A DNA stretch of 64,000 bases from Embiotoca jacksoni (lineage: Eukaryota > Chordata > Actinopteri > Embiotocidae), in the NCBI GenBank assembly GCA_022577435.1, contig JAKOON010000012.1, positions 14,994,585 to 15,058,584 on the forward strand, written 5' to 3'. Each line of letters begins with the position of its first letter. Positions within the stretch are counted from its first letter, which is position 1. Under the pieces are notes generated by a model. It searched no databases and was not told where the DNA came from. It saw nothing but the letters and a program-made list of their open reading frames with translations. Of the stretch, positions 12,667 through 24,800 are shown piece after piece. Made by a program: the position numbers and the translations under genes.

Positions 12667-13593
12667 TTTAAAAGGGCAACAACATCCACTGTGTTTAACT
12701 TCACGTCACAACGAGGGGGCCGTAAAGAGCACACAACATGTCCGGTAATCATTAGTCCAGCGGTGCCCTCGATGTTTAACAGATCTTATGCTGAATACTT
12801 TCCTCAATTTGCATTTTGGGAAGATGTTTTGTTTGTTTTGAAGACGGTTATTTTGTCGCCCCAAGGTGACGTAACAAGGAAGCCGGTGTGCATTGTGGGA
12901 GTTGAAGTTCAAACCTCAAGGAGTCTTGTATTTTTGGATTTCCAGGTATTCCCCAAGTACTGTAGACGAGCTAGGAGTTATTTGGCAAATTATATCCACA
13001 CTGCCACGAATAACGCTTTGGATATCATTCACATGTAAACTGCTGCTTCCATCCGCTTCCAAACTTTATTTAGTTTCTCAGGGTTATTTTCTCAGATTGA
13101 CAAAACTCCTCTGTGATGACTCAAGGCATCAAAAACCTTCTTTGTTAGACTTTCCCCTGTCAAATCACAGGTGCTCCTTTTCAAGAGAAGTCTCATTAAA
13201 TTGAAAAATGTCTATCTTGTTCACATGGTTTTTAAAGCAGAATTATTTCTTAATTGTTTATGACCACTTTGACTGAGTGGAACAAGCTGTAAGAACATTA
13301 TCCGCGCTTTTGCCTTTGCAAAATTGTTATGCTGAAGAAAAGGTTCAACTTCAGCCTTAATTTGGAGCTATGTTTCTGGTCACCTGTTGAATCCAAATCC
13401 AATAGTCACTCTTTCTTTGATTGCTCTGTTTGGACTTCCACCGACTCCTGAGTGAAACATCTGGTCCTGAGGGACTTCTTAACCAGTTGCTGACTCTCTC
13501 TTAATGTTCAACTATGTTCACTCATCAGTCATTAACCTTCGTTCTCTGCTGTTTGGTGCTGGGCTTGTCCTGCATTGTCCATTTATAAGAGCT

Positions 13594-13926
13594 TTTTTGA
13601 CTAAAGGACGCAAGGACAGATACAGGAGATCATTCCTGCCGACCGCAATAAGTCTGTACAATAACTCACCTCTGGCAAAATCCATCACAGTACAATAACA
13701 CTGTTGACTGTGTTTCTTGGTTGTTTGTATATAATATATATAGATATATACTGTACTGTATATACTGTGCATTTTATATTTTATATTGTTACTGCTATTT
13801 TACTGCTATTTTATTGCTTTTCTATTATTCTATTATTTATTATCTTATTGCTTCCTGTATGCTGCTGTAGCGAAAAAAATTTCCCCTCGGGGATTAATAA
13901 AGTAACTACCTAACCTAACCCTAACC
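13594..13926 (+). mobile_element. LINE 3'-end fragment, copy 1
   Basis: A short frame ends with RYRRSFLPTAISLYNNSP, typical of the last codons of a non-LTR retrotransposon ORF2. An AT-rich 3' UTR follows, then the terminal hairpin-like TTTCCCCTCGGGGATTAAT and AATAAAGTAACTACCTAACC. The 5' part is missing, as is usual for 5'-truncated LINE insertions. The tail resembles L2/CR1-like fish LINEs; the exact family is not assigned. A closely related copy starts at 15,632. Confidence 0.72.
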
Positions 13927-15444
13927 TAAAATTGCCTGCTACATGTGGAAAAGGATGGGTGAGAGTGGTGAGGCTGAACTACAACAGAAGGCTGGAAAAC
14001 CTAAACTATGAGCTGAAAGTTTCTAAAAAGCTACATAGATATCAAAGGAACTGGAGAGTTAATGATCATATTATGGTGGCGCATCACTTGTTCTTTCCTG
14101 TTTTGCATCATTACTGTGTATCAGAGTGTTTATTGAATAAAACATGGATCACTTCTCTACTTAAATTGGGCCCCAAAACCTGAAACCAAAAAATGTCCCC
14201 TCTGTCCGAGTTATGAAATAAAGGGAGAGCATGAGGTTTAATAAAAAGAGATAATGTACATCAGCATTGTTTTGTCTGTTGTATGTTTATTATTTTTAAC
14301 ATTAATTCCCTCCTTGCCATCCACACCCTGTCACTTGCCCATTTTCTTCTTTGGGTTCATCACAACTCCTCACAGGTGCCAGTTGTAGGACAAGTAAACA
14401 GCTGCGTCTGGCACGCCTCTTTCTCTTGGTGGCTGCCTGTGGATGCTGAAGCAAAGCTTTTCTTTTTTGTAAATATTACAGGAAGTACTATAATAACCCA
14501 AAGCAAAACAAAACATGGTGGTGACAGTGATAATAATACATCCGGTTTTAGCATTTTCCCTTCAAATTAAGATGAGTTAATATAAACCAGCCCCCCAATA
14601 AAATACAAATACATTAAATGCATGAAACCCACAACTTGCCAAATAAATACAAAAAAGTATGCAAGCCTTCATTACTGTGGCCACTGTCACCTTAATGTCA
14701 AATGTGAGGATCCTAATTTGTATCGCTGACGGAGTGATTATTATCACTTGTGCAATAATGTCTGATAGGAATGATGTAAAAAGTCCTGAGAAAAGGGCAC
14801 TGGCCAGTTTTCTCTGCCTAATGTCAAAAAGAAAAGTGATGTTTCTCTGGTAATTTTACATAGTGTGAAAATGAATACCTGTAATGTTTCTCTAAAATGA
14901 ATTTAGACCATTTATCATATCATAAAAGTATTTGTCAACAACAAGCTTTTAAACTATCTTTACAATCAGACTAATATTACAGCCCTAAATTAAAAAAAAG
15001 GCATGATATTTGATTTCACATCAGCTCTTATTGACAATGAACATGATTATTGGACGTCTAGTTTTGAGTTTAGGTTCGAAATAAATAGCTTTCACCGGGT
15101 ACTTTAGTCCCTGGCAGAGTAAAGAAAAACTTGTTTTGCAGCACTTACTTTCCTAGAAAAAAAAAATCTGAAGTGGCTAGTGTTTTTTTTTTTTTTTTTT
15201 TTTAATTCACCAGCCAATTAAAAGCCTGAATGAGAGTTTAGCTCCCCCGCATCTGACCTTAGCACGGAGTTCAACAGGATTCAGACTAAACAATCATCCT
15301 CTGCTTTCAGTGGTAAGAATATTATGTTGACTGCTACTTTAATTATTGTTGTTATTTTTGTTAATTTTGGATTGCTAACTTTTGAAAGGTATTGTAAAGC
15401 TGAGTGCAATTTTTGTCATTTTTCTAAAATATAACTATTAATTT

Positions 15445-15482
15445 ATTTATATATATTTATATATATATATATATATATATAT
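15445..15482. repeat. (TA)n tract
   Basis: Run of TA dinucleotides in the tbc1d31-derl1 spacer, ending just before ATGCGTGTG. Confidence 0.85.
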
Positions 15483-15631
15483 GCGTGTGTTATATAATTC
15501 TAGTCATCATTTTATTCTGTTAAACATAATACATGTCCTTGTTTCAGTTCATTAGTAGTTTCTTTTTTTGCTTGTTCTTTGTATACTTTCCTTAGTATTA
15601 GTCTAATAGACTCCTCCAGCTCCGCTGTCAC

Positions 15632-16244
15632 AAGGACAGATACAGGAGATCATTCCTGCCCACTGCAATAAGACTGTACAATAACTCACCTCTGGCAAAA
15701 TCCATCACAGTACAATAACACTGTTGACTGTGTTTCTTGGTTTGTTTGTATATAATATATATAGATATATAATGTACTGTATATACTGTGCATTTTATAT
15801 TTTACAGTTTTTACTGCTATTTTACTGCTATTTTATTGCTTTTATATTATTCTATTCTATTCTATTATTTTATTCTATTATTTCTATTATTATCTTATTG
15901 CTTCTGTATGCTGCTGTAGCGAAAAAAATTCCCCTCAGGGATTAATAAAGTAAATACCTACCTACCTACCTATTCTATTCTATTCTATTATTTTATTCTA
16001 TTCTATTATTTTATTCTATTATTATCTTATTGCTTCTGTATGCTGCTGTAGCGAAATTTTTTTTCCCCTCAGGGATTAATAAAGTAAATACCTACCTACC
16101 TACCTACCTATTCTATTCTATTCTATTCTATTCTATTCTATTCTCTTATTCTATTATTTCTATTATTATCTTATTGCTTCTGTATGCTACTGTAGCGAAA
16201 AAAATTTCCCCTCAGGGATTAATAAAGTAAATACCTACCTACCT
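15632..16244 (+). mobile_element. LINE 3'-end fragment, copy 2, with its tail present three times
   Basis: Begins ACAAGGACAGATACAGGAG, the same sequence as in the 13.6-kb copy, and runs through the same AT-rich 3' UTR. The terminal module (GCTTCTGTATGCTGCTGTAG, then CCCCTCAGGGATTAAT, then AATAAAGTAAATACCTACC) occurs three times, starting at 15,900, 16,032 and 16,176. The modules are separated by (TTCTA)n and (CCTA)n runs. The unit spacing of 132 and 144 bases suggests tandem duplication of the tail after insertion, or serial insertion of tails. The array stops about 50 bases upstream of the derl1 CRE-like element. Confidence 0.75.
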
Positions 16245-16294
16245 AGTGGTTGTGTTTCTTTTATTGTGAAAAGCTGAACCGGATGTTTCCGCTC

Positions 16295-16302
16295 TGACGT
16301 CA
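16295..16302 (+). promoter_or_regulatory. CRE (TGACGTCA) upstream of derl1
   Basis: A perfect palindromic TGACGTCA, about 185 bases before the derl1 ATG. It can bind CREB/ATF family factors, including ATF6-related bZIP proteins. Confidence 0.55.
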
Positions 16303-16341
16303 GTAACTGAATCATGTCCAGAGCTAGCTGCCTGTGATTAG

Positions 16342-16349
16342 CCACGTCA
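16342..16349 (-). promoter_or_regulatory. UPRE-type element (TGACGTGG) upstream of derl1
   Basis: The plus strand reads CCACGTCA, so the reverse strand reads TGACGTGG. That is the core unfolded-protein-response element bound by XBP1 and ATF6. It lies about 140 bases upstream of the derl1 ATG. Derlin genes are known unfolded-protein-response targets, so this is a good candidate control site; function is inferred. Confidence 0.55.
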
Positions 16350-16486
16350 TGTAAAACTTAGCAGAGGGAGAGCGGTTGTGATTTAAAGGCAGAAGCGGCT
16401 CGTAGTTTAGGGATTTATTTTTGTGTGTGTGTTAATCTTTGAAGAGGAGTTTTAAGTTCATAAAGTGTCAGTCATCCTATGGAAAG

Positions 16487-19400
16487 ATGTCAGACGTCGG
16501 GGACTGGTTCAGAAGCATCCCTCTCGTCACCAGATACTGGTTCGCCGCCTCCGTCGCGGTTCCCTTCGTCGGTAAACTCGGACTGGTTGACTTCAGGAAC
16601 CTCATGCTGTTTCCGGAGCTGGTCATCAGCAGATTTCACGTACGTTTTGTTGTTGTTGTTTTCATCGGCTCTTGTTTTACTTGTGTGCGCCGGAGCGGTC
16701 GTGCTTGTTTCGGACGTAAAGTCTGCTGAGCTCGCGGCTAACTAGCGGCGGACCACTGAGGCCCGGAGGTGTGCGGCGACCAATCAGAGGGCGCGACGTA
16801 GGAGGAGCGCATTTCCGGTTGCTGTCAAAATGCCGCTTAATGTAATAACACTAAAACATGGTGTGTATTAAACACCAGTGGAAAATCATAGTGGTGTAAC
16901 GACCAGAGATGGGTCGAGAAATGTTGCACCGCAGAGTATTTGGTGATGTAACACAAGTTAGTTTTAAAGTGCTGTTCCTTTAGACACCACGAGGCGGAGA
17001 CAGTATTTTGTCCTTTTCTTTTAAAGGAGCTCCTCAGGCAGTGTGTGAACTATATATATATATATATATAATAACTATGACGTTATTATGAGTAAGGGGG
17101 GTGGACATGTCAAAAGACACATTCAGAGGGAAACAAAAGTGCTTCTTTACTCCATAATTAATTTTATTATCATTATAAAATATTGTATTATCAGTTTAAG
17201 TATTAGATGCATTGATACAGATTAAACTATTTACATCTAAAAATAAATATAACGGTGTATAAAGTAGTGTCCTTCACCAGCCACAGCAGTTAATGCCATA
17301 GTAATACCTTACCATACCTGTTAATACATATGTACTTTTAAGGGAAGACTTTTAATGTGATTTAAAAAAAAAAATAATAATAATCTTTTATGTGTATTGA
17401 ACTTTTTTTCTGCAGTGGTATTGCTACGTTCGGGGTTTCAACAGCCTTCTCCCACCACTGGTTATTTGAACAATCATTACACTTTACGTAGAGGTGTATG
17501 ACTGTATTGTTTAACGTGACAGTTATCAATAGGTTATAGATATCTCAGAGTAACACAAGCAGTGTTTCAGCTGAATTTTACTCCATTTACTGGCTGTTGT
17601 TAAACTTTGGTTCTTGGCGGCCATTATGAAATTGAACCTCAGTTCTTTGACTTACTGCAGACTGAATTTTAAGGGAAGCGATCGATTAAAACCACGATAC
17701 ATTTAATTATTGCTGTGCATTTTATGGCGACATAGTAAGCCCTGTGTTTGGCTATTTAAAAAGTGAAATCAATGAAAACAAAATTGCACTGCAGTCTGGT
17801 TTTTAGGTTACATTATAGAACTTCCTGACCTTGTACGAGTCAATAAAATATCAGACATCGTAAAGAACGGCCGACACAAGCAGCGGAGGAGCATTAAATC
17901 CTGAGAATCAGAGAAGGATCGGTCTTTTTGCTTCAATAAACAGGAGGTTATTAAACCCGTTGCAGATTAACTTTTGGGCAAGTCACGATCGACAAAACAA
18001 TCAATCTAAATTTGTTGGTGCTAAAAATCAAATACAGATGCTGATCCTGCACGGCATTGAATGTTGTAATTGTATCCTGTCCTTTTCTTCCTAATTAATT
18101 GTAATTTAACAGGGAAGAGGCTTTATTCTTTCATCCCCTCTTTAAATGCTGTATTGATCTGACTTGTGTTCCCATCAAAGAACATCTTGGAATTGAATTG
18201 TGAGGTTGAGCGCTCTGCAGGGGAACGCCAGCCGTCTGTTGACAGTTTTAATTGCTCAGAAGTTATCGTTTGTAATCCACATGGGACTAAACATGTGTTG
18301 GGAGCTCAGCGGTGAAAGTCTGGATCAGCTGCAGATGGTGAAGTCTTACGACATTTCTATTAGGTTCATGTCTCTCTTGTTTGTTTCAGCTCTGGAGACC
18401 AGTGACAGCCACCCTTTATTTCCCAATAACCCCCAACACTGGGTTTCTGTACCTGGTCAACCTGTATTTCCTCTACCAGTACTCCTCTCGGCTGGAGACA
18501 GGTGAGACGACGGGTCTAGATACACTCACTCTTTGTCAGGCTATTTTTACTCTCGATATTATCGTGATGATCTTCTTTTTTTTTTCTTTTTTTTTCTTCC
18601 CAGGGGCGTTTGATGGCAGAACTGCAGACTATATCTTCATGCTCTTCTTTAACTGGATCTGCATTGTTGTATCCTTTGACTGGCATCACAAAATACCCTC
18701 CCTTTAAATACAACATTGTAATCCACCTACAGTGAATCCTTCCTTCACCAAATAAGGCCACATCATCTCTGTTCCCACTGATTCTAACACTGCTGCCTTC
18801 ATTCCTTTCTGCATTTCTCTTTCATCTGTCTCTCTGTCTCTCTGTCTCTGTCTCTCTGTGCCATGTCACGGTGGCTCTGTGCCAGTGGCCCAGTGTCAGT
18901 CTACCCCTGCAGAGCACAGAAACCTAATCTAGGTCACATGCAGCACCAGCAGCACACTTCGGCCCACATCTCCACACCCTGTCGTTTTGTCAGGAGTTCA
19001 GCTCTGATTGTCCGCTTGACAAAATTGCGACATTATCTTAAGGTCTTTATATCTCACCAAGTGTTTATGGGAACGGGTGAAAAAGAACAAAACGTGAGGT
19101 GTGATCTGCCAAGGTCAGACGCCTTGCTCCAGTTGGAAAAGGCAGAGGTGACTGCCAGGTCCTCTCAGGGCTGGTCGGGGATTTGAACTGGCAACCTTCC
19201 AGCCCCCAGCTGCTCTAATCTTAAGGCTCAGGCTGTGATTGTATTGACGTTGGTCGTCCTTGACTCTGTGGCTGTAGATGACCGGGCTGCTGATAAACAT
19301 GCAGGTGAGAAGCCTCGTCCGCCTCCTCTCTCTCTCTGCCTTGATACCAGAACATGAGTTATGACCACCGTAGTGTGGATTTAACACTCGCTTACAACTA

Positions 19401-21559
19401 TCACTGGAAATCTTAGGAGTGTTTCATAAAGCAAGAAACCCACTTAAAGCAGTTAAAAGGTTGACGTTTTGTTCAAGAGTAAGTCAATAAGTACGAAGCT
19501 ACCAGCTTCACCTCTAAAGTACACTAACTTACATGCAATGTTACAGAGGTTATCCAAACGTCTCTGTCGGATCCTGGCCAAGAAATAGTCCAGTTCTCGC
19601 ACTGATTAAAGAACCACATACAACATATTAACGGGTGACCTTTAGATGTCTTTGGATAGACAAACTGTATTCCCCATCGAAAGAAACACTTCTCAGATGT
19701 GACAAAAATGAACCTCCGGGTTTGAACGATTACGGTGAAAACTTCTTCCACGTGACTTGTCGATGCTGATTGGCTGGGCTACCAATGTTTTTGTTTGTGT
19801 TGTTTCCAGCTGCTGATGATCCCACTGATCATGTCAGTGCTGTACGTCTGGGCTCAGTTCAACAAAGACATGATCGTGTCCTTCTGGTTCGGAACAAGAT
19901 TTAAGGTACCCCATCTCTCAAAATGGTCCATTTACATCTGCTAACAATCCTACCTGATTATGAAGCCTTTTTAATACTCAGCATTGAAATAATCCCCAAT
20001 ATTCACATTAGCACGCAAACTAATATTGTCTGCTGCTCTGTCCCAGGCACATTATCTACCCTGGGTCATCCTGGGCTTCAACTTTATCATCGGAGGCTCG
20101 TAAGTACAAATTTAAGTCAAAGTCTTCACATTAATGCTCCAAAGTGGTTGATGACCTGATAAGCAGCCTGATGTGTGTTTAAACACACTGTTACATCAGC
20201 ACTGCGTAATGGTGTTCCTGTGAGGGTTAATCATACACTGTATATAAGAATGGATGAAGTCTGCTGGTCAGAAAAGTGAAGTTAATGTGTATGGGACTTA
20301 AAGTGCAATACCACTGATGGCCATCAGGGGCTGGATCCAGAAAACACATGGTTCTAATAGAGTCCAATTCAAAAAGCACCTAATTCTCTCATGAAATACA
20401 AAGACAATCTTTTTTTTTTTCCACAAATCATAATGACGTCATTTCGCTAAATTCACGCCTTCTGATCAGTGTTGTGGCGGTCCTTCTGAAAATGTTTCCA
20501 GAATCAATAAGATATTAGGCCTCAAAGAGAGGTATGTTTGGGGGTACACCTGGTTTGATTGACAGGCCTGGGGTGCAGTCAGGCTGCCAGTAGAGGGATG
20601 CGGGATAGTGTCCTCGGGTTCTCGGTCAGATCGACCCCTCACTCGACCCCCGTTTGTCTAAATATGGTCACTTCTTGACCCTAAAAACCAAAATGGCGAC
20701 GGCTAAAATGCCAAACTCAAGACTTCAAAACAGTGTGTCACAAAATAATGAGGGACGTCACAGCGGATTGTGTTTGATTCATCTTCCTCTCTTTGTTTTT
20801 GTGCAGTTTTGTAGATGAACTGACAGGAAACCTGGTGGGCCACCTCTACTTCTTCCTCATGTTCAAATACCCCATGGACCTGGGAGGACGCTCCCTACTC
20901 ACCACACCAGAGTTCTTGTAAGTTTTTGGGCACGTTTCGACCTAGAAATGACACCTTGTATTATTCCTTTTCATTAAGGGAGTATAACATTATAGCAAAG
21001 CTACCTTAAAGGATTTTTTTTCCCCCCCGCCTGGGTCTTACAGTATCACTTTACCAACAACTTTATTTCTGAGATTTGGGCTAATTGAGGATGAGAATAT
21101 AAAGCTTTAAAGAAAGACTATGTGACTTTCCAAAGAAGAAATGACATATTTCACCTGAATATAGCCTAACAACAAGTAACGTGTTGATTTGTGACTGTTT
21201 CTTTGACTTGTTTGTTATAAAGCTGCCTGTGCTGCCATGTAACCTATATTTCAAATTTCCTTTCATTACAAAGTTACTACTAAATTTTCTTCTCATAAAA
21301 GTGGATTTTTTGTTGTTGATTATGTCAAAGATTTGACCGTCTGTGTCCTCCTCCCTCCAGGTATCGGTTTTTTCCTAACAGGAGGGGAGGAGTGACAGGG
21401 TTTGGAGTCCCTCCAAGCAGGAGACCGGTCGTCCAGGAGCAGGCAGGAGGTGGAGGCGGAGGCGGAGGTGGAGGCGGAGGAGGAGGAGGAGGAGGAGGCG
21501 GCGGCGGAGGACGAGGACGTCACAACTGGGGACAAGGCTTCCGCCTCGGGGGTGAATGA
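16487..21559 (+). CDS. derl1: Derlin-1, complete, 8 exons
   Basis: Exons: 16487-16639, 18390-18501, 18604-18668, 19278-19304, 19810-19905, 20047-20099, 20807-20917, 21361-21559. Borders are GT-AG and phases agree, giving 816 nt and 271 residues (human 251). The protein starts MSDVGDWFRSIPLVTRYWF and keeps the hydrophobic rhomboid-like core, including GFLYLVNLYFLYQYSSRLE, LLMIPLIMSVLYVWAQFNKD and GNLVGHLYFFLMFKYPMDLGG. Derlin-1 is a catalytically inactive rhomboid in the ER membrane that helps move misfolded proteins to the cytosol for ERAD. Its carboxyl tail (NWGQGFRLGGE) is the SHP-box motif that recruits p97/VCP. A 22-glycine run (residues 235-256) precedes this tail; the human tail has only a short glycine run here. 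Exon 4 is a 27-base microexon. The start codon has A at -3; another ATG at 16,479 lies 8 bases upstream in a different frame. Confidence 0.97.
19060..19250 (-). repeat. Possible tRNA-like SINE fragment in derl1 intron 3
   Basis: The reverse strand contains GGTTGCCAGTTCAAATCCC, close to a polymerase-III B box, within a block that looks foreign to the intron. The A box is not convincing and no tail was identified, so this remains a weak call. Confidence 0.25.
20231..20785 (+). repeat. Unclassified dispersed repeat, copy 1 (derl1 intron 6)
   Basis: Shares ordered blocks with 38,524-38,932 (same strand) and 40,318-40,812 (opposite strand). The blocks are: TTGATTGACAGGCCTG, TGTCCTCGGGTTCTC, AAATATGGTCACTTCT, and AAGATGGCGACGGC-like sequence. 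Copies differ by many substitutions, so they are old. No coding capacity or clear terminal inverted repeat was seen; it may be a non-autonomous DNA element. Confidence 0.7.
21446..21511 (+). repeat. GGN repeat encoding 22 glycines in Derlin-1
   Basis: Twenty-two consecutive glycine codons (GGA, GGT and GGC mixed), in frame inside the last exon of derl1. The mixed 5' half and the pure GGA run of seven codons in the middle suggest recent slippage of part of the tract. Confidence 0.95.
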
Positions 21560-21850
21560 GCGGGAACTGCTCCCCCCTCAGCTTCCAGTAACAAATGGCT
21601 GAGCAGCGAGATGGTTCAGGTTAAAATACTTGCTTCTTCACTTTCTTTTCCATTTGAGGGAATGAAAACCTCGACTTTGAATCTAAATCACATTTAGTTT
21701 CAAAAGGATGACGTTTGAGGAAGCGTGCATTTTAACCAAGACTGCGCCGCACAGCAGGACTCAAGACTCTGGCTGTAGGCTCAATTCATCAAGTAAAGGC
21801 AGCGCTACTATAACTACGGATGTGTCCAAGTGAAGCAGATTGAAAATATG

Positions 21851-21856
21851 AATAAA
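21851..21856 (+). terminator. Candidate derl1 poly(A) signal
   Basis: AATAAA about 290 bases after the derl1 stop codon, followed within 20 bases by a T/GT-rich stretch as expected for a downstream element. Confidence 0.5.
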
Positions 21857-24800
21857 TTGTTTTGTTTTGTTTTTTTTGTAATGATTCTTTAGCTCCCCTC
21901 CCATTTTCTTCTTCTTTCCCGTCCTCTTCCCGTCCCTCCTCCTCCTCCTCCTCGTTTCCACATCCTGCCATTGGTCTGTCAGGATGAGACGTTGCAGCTG
22001 CACACCAGCACGCTGTTGATTCTCATGTTCCTCCCTATCTCTCTCTGTGATGCCATATCAGATTACATTGTAATTACCAACGCACTGGGAGCATGCTTCC
22101 AGACATCCCTCAGCAGAACATGGCCAGAGCAATTTAGAGCAACCGTTTCCAGGTCTGAATTTACACGGGTGTGAAATGTTCGGGGTGACTCAGAGCTCAG
22201 ATCTTCACCAAACTGAGGTAAAGATGGGATGTTGCTCTTTTTTTTTTTGTAAATATAACAGTTGTTTAATGAAAGGATGAGTGTGTCTCTGTGTGTAATT
22301 ATATAACTGACCGGGTTTCCTTAATGCAGCACCGACACTTCGATGAACTCTTTCCGTCACAAGACACAAGCATTCAGCCAATCACGTGTCACAATGGCTC
22401 CATGGTATATGAACAATACACAGCTAGATCGGACACAATATTTCCATCATGAATTCATCTGCCACCTATATTGGGGGATATTCAATTGTTGTCTAAAGGC
22501 CAAAAAAAAAAAAGAGCAAAAACCTCAATGATAGTTAGCTTACCATGACAATAAACTGAGGCTTTGTGATGCCTCAATTCTCAGTTTTGCATTTGAAACA
22601 TTAAGAGAAGCAGAAGAGATGCAAGAAATAAAACAGTGGAAATTGCTTAAATCGGTCCTATCTGTAATCCTAACCACGACCCTCAACACGATGCAACAGT
22701 CTATAATAAAATGGCTGTCCCTCCCGCTGATCCAAACTAGCAACAGTTGGCAGCCAATATTTATCCCTGCCGCCAGGTGTTGGACATGTGAAAATATTCT
22801 GCTTTCCGGACACGAGGCCTCCATCACTGAAAAGTCTGTTTTTAGTATACGTTTTCAAGATGTTTCACGTTTTCAACATGACGCTCAGATTTAAGTTCTG
22901 TTCCATTTCAACACATAAATATGTCAAACTAGTGCCAAACTCTGCACCGCAGTCACTCCACACAGTGAAACTCAAGATCAAGTGCCAATACACAAAAATA
23001 AAAAACATTTTTGTCAATGTTGTATATGCAACGTGATAATTTATGTAGTCAGTGGGCTGTTGGCAGAAAGCCGTCAGCTCTCAAGTTCCCACTTGAGCTA
23101 AAGAGTTGAAGCTGATGGAGCGCTTTAATTCTGAAAAGCACCTTTCTTTTTTCATTTATTTTGTGCAGAATTATTTTGTACTGAAGTAAAAGAGCAATCT
23201 TCACCAGTCTCCTTGTATCTTGTTCAAATCCAGGTTTAAGTCTCATTTTGACGCACGTCATTAACACCGGTAGACCAAGGGGAGGTTTTACAGTTGGTTG
23301 TGTTTTTATTGAGTTACAGCAGACTTAAAAGTAGAAAATGAAAATGCAAGCGGTATTCCGCACTAACCAACCAAACGTACAGTATCCCAGATACTTGTCT
23401 GAACATGAAAGTAAAGCAGCGGCGGCGGCAGCAGCAGCAGCAGCGCCAGCGACAGACATTCAGCCAGCAGACAGCCAAACACCTGCTGTTCTAACCGAGG
23501 TTAAAAGACAGCTCAACTAAACTTCGCCTGCACAAATACTGCGTGGAAATCACAGAAATCCTTTGAAATCACCTTTTGGACAATGAGTTCAAAATGAAAA
23601 TTGTCGACGCACATGCAAGCAGTTCGTGACCGTCTGCTGTGACATTCAAGGAAACCAGCACGTTTGGTCATTTATCTCTGCGTCTCGGACGTTCGTCGAC
23701 CCCAGCTCTGAGCGTCCTGAACCGTCTGTACAGAAATCAGATGAACCCAGTCCTGCTTTGAAAAGAACCTACTGAAGCCAGAGCGCCTTAAGAGAAGACA
23801 AGAAGTGTGCTCACGGATCACAGCCGAGTAAAATGGGCATCTGAAATGGCTCCCAGAAAAAAAAAAAGGAGCTTTGATTATTTTATCACGCGTGAAATAC
23901 TTTCACCAATATGCTCTGAGCAAGTTCAGTCAAGGAAATTTCTAGTTTAAAAAAAAACAAAACAAAGAAGTGATAAGCTGTAGGTTTGCTCTCTACCCAC
24001 ATCTGGGGCAGACAGGAAATGTCAGATAAGGGAGCTGAAAAGGCAGCATGGTGCGATCCAGCAGACTCTGCTGTTTGCAATTAATCATCTCAAAATCAGG
24101 AAAATGAACATTCGGTACTGTTTGAGCCTCTTGAACGTCCCTCAGGTGCTGATGTGAGAGGACACTAGAATCTAGGATGTATCGTGTGTTCATGCGTCCG
24201 GCCTGATGCTGCCCGTGTGCTCGTGAAGCTGTAGCTGTGTTCAGACTTGCCCTTCCGGCATTTCAGACCGACTTCCGCCTTTCGCTGTTGTAACCGCGAG
24301 GGCGAGTCAAGGTGACGCCGCAGGTGAAAAGGAAATGTTTCCGTTTGCGATGAAGCGGCCTACGATCAGGATTTCTATCACGACTACAGGCATGTATGCA
24401 AAGTGCCGTCGAAGTCCGCTCATAATGAGCAGTGCGCACGTCTGATCTTCACAAAAATAGGACTGATTTTCATCAAATAACAGACTATAATAAACATTGA
24501 TCTTTAAACAACGAAAAAAAAAAACATTCCAGGTTTTTGGGGCAACGGTCATTTAAAAAAAACAAAACAAAAAAAAACGTAACAAAACTTGCCCTCCCCG
24601 TAAAATTGTACAAACTTTTTTTTTTTTTTTTTTTTTTTTGTAATACAGAAAAATATTTACACGGTTGTTTCTTTTCAAAAAAAAAAAAAAAGAAGAAAAA
24701 AAAAGCGTAGTAGCAGTAAGAACAATGCATCAAGTCCAGCTTTGGCACTCCTCTTCATTTCATGTCAGCGTCTGCACATCACATTCAGTGCTTTAACAGT

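Larger units (their letters stand above)
12720..16260. other. Divergent spacer between tbc1d31 and derl1
   Basis: About 3.5 kb without a convincing host exon. It contains two 3'-end fragments of the same LINE family (13,594-13,926 and 15,632-16,244), a poly-T run at 15,183-15,203 and a (TA)n tract at about 15,445-15,482. An 83-codon reading frame at 13,932-14,183 has no recognisable features. The left end should carry the tbc1d31 promoter and the right end the derl1 promoter. Confidence 0.6.

Noticed and set aside
12691..13038. 115-codon frame in the tbc1d31-derl1 spacer
   Set aside because: No family similarity, no matching splice partners, and it overlaps the tbc1d31 promoter on the other strand.
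13905..13930. Telomere-like CCTAACC repeats
   Set aside because: Too short and irregular; they continue the simple-repeat tail of a LINE whose other copy has ACCTACCT at the same place.
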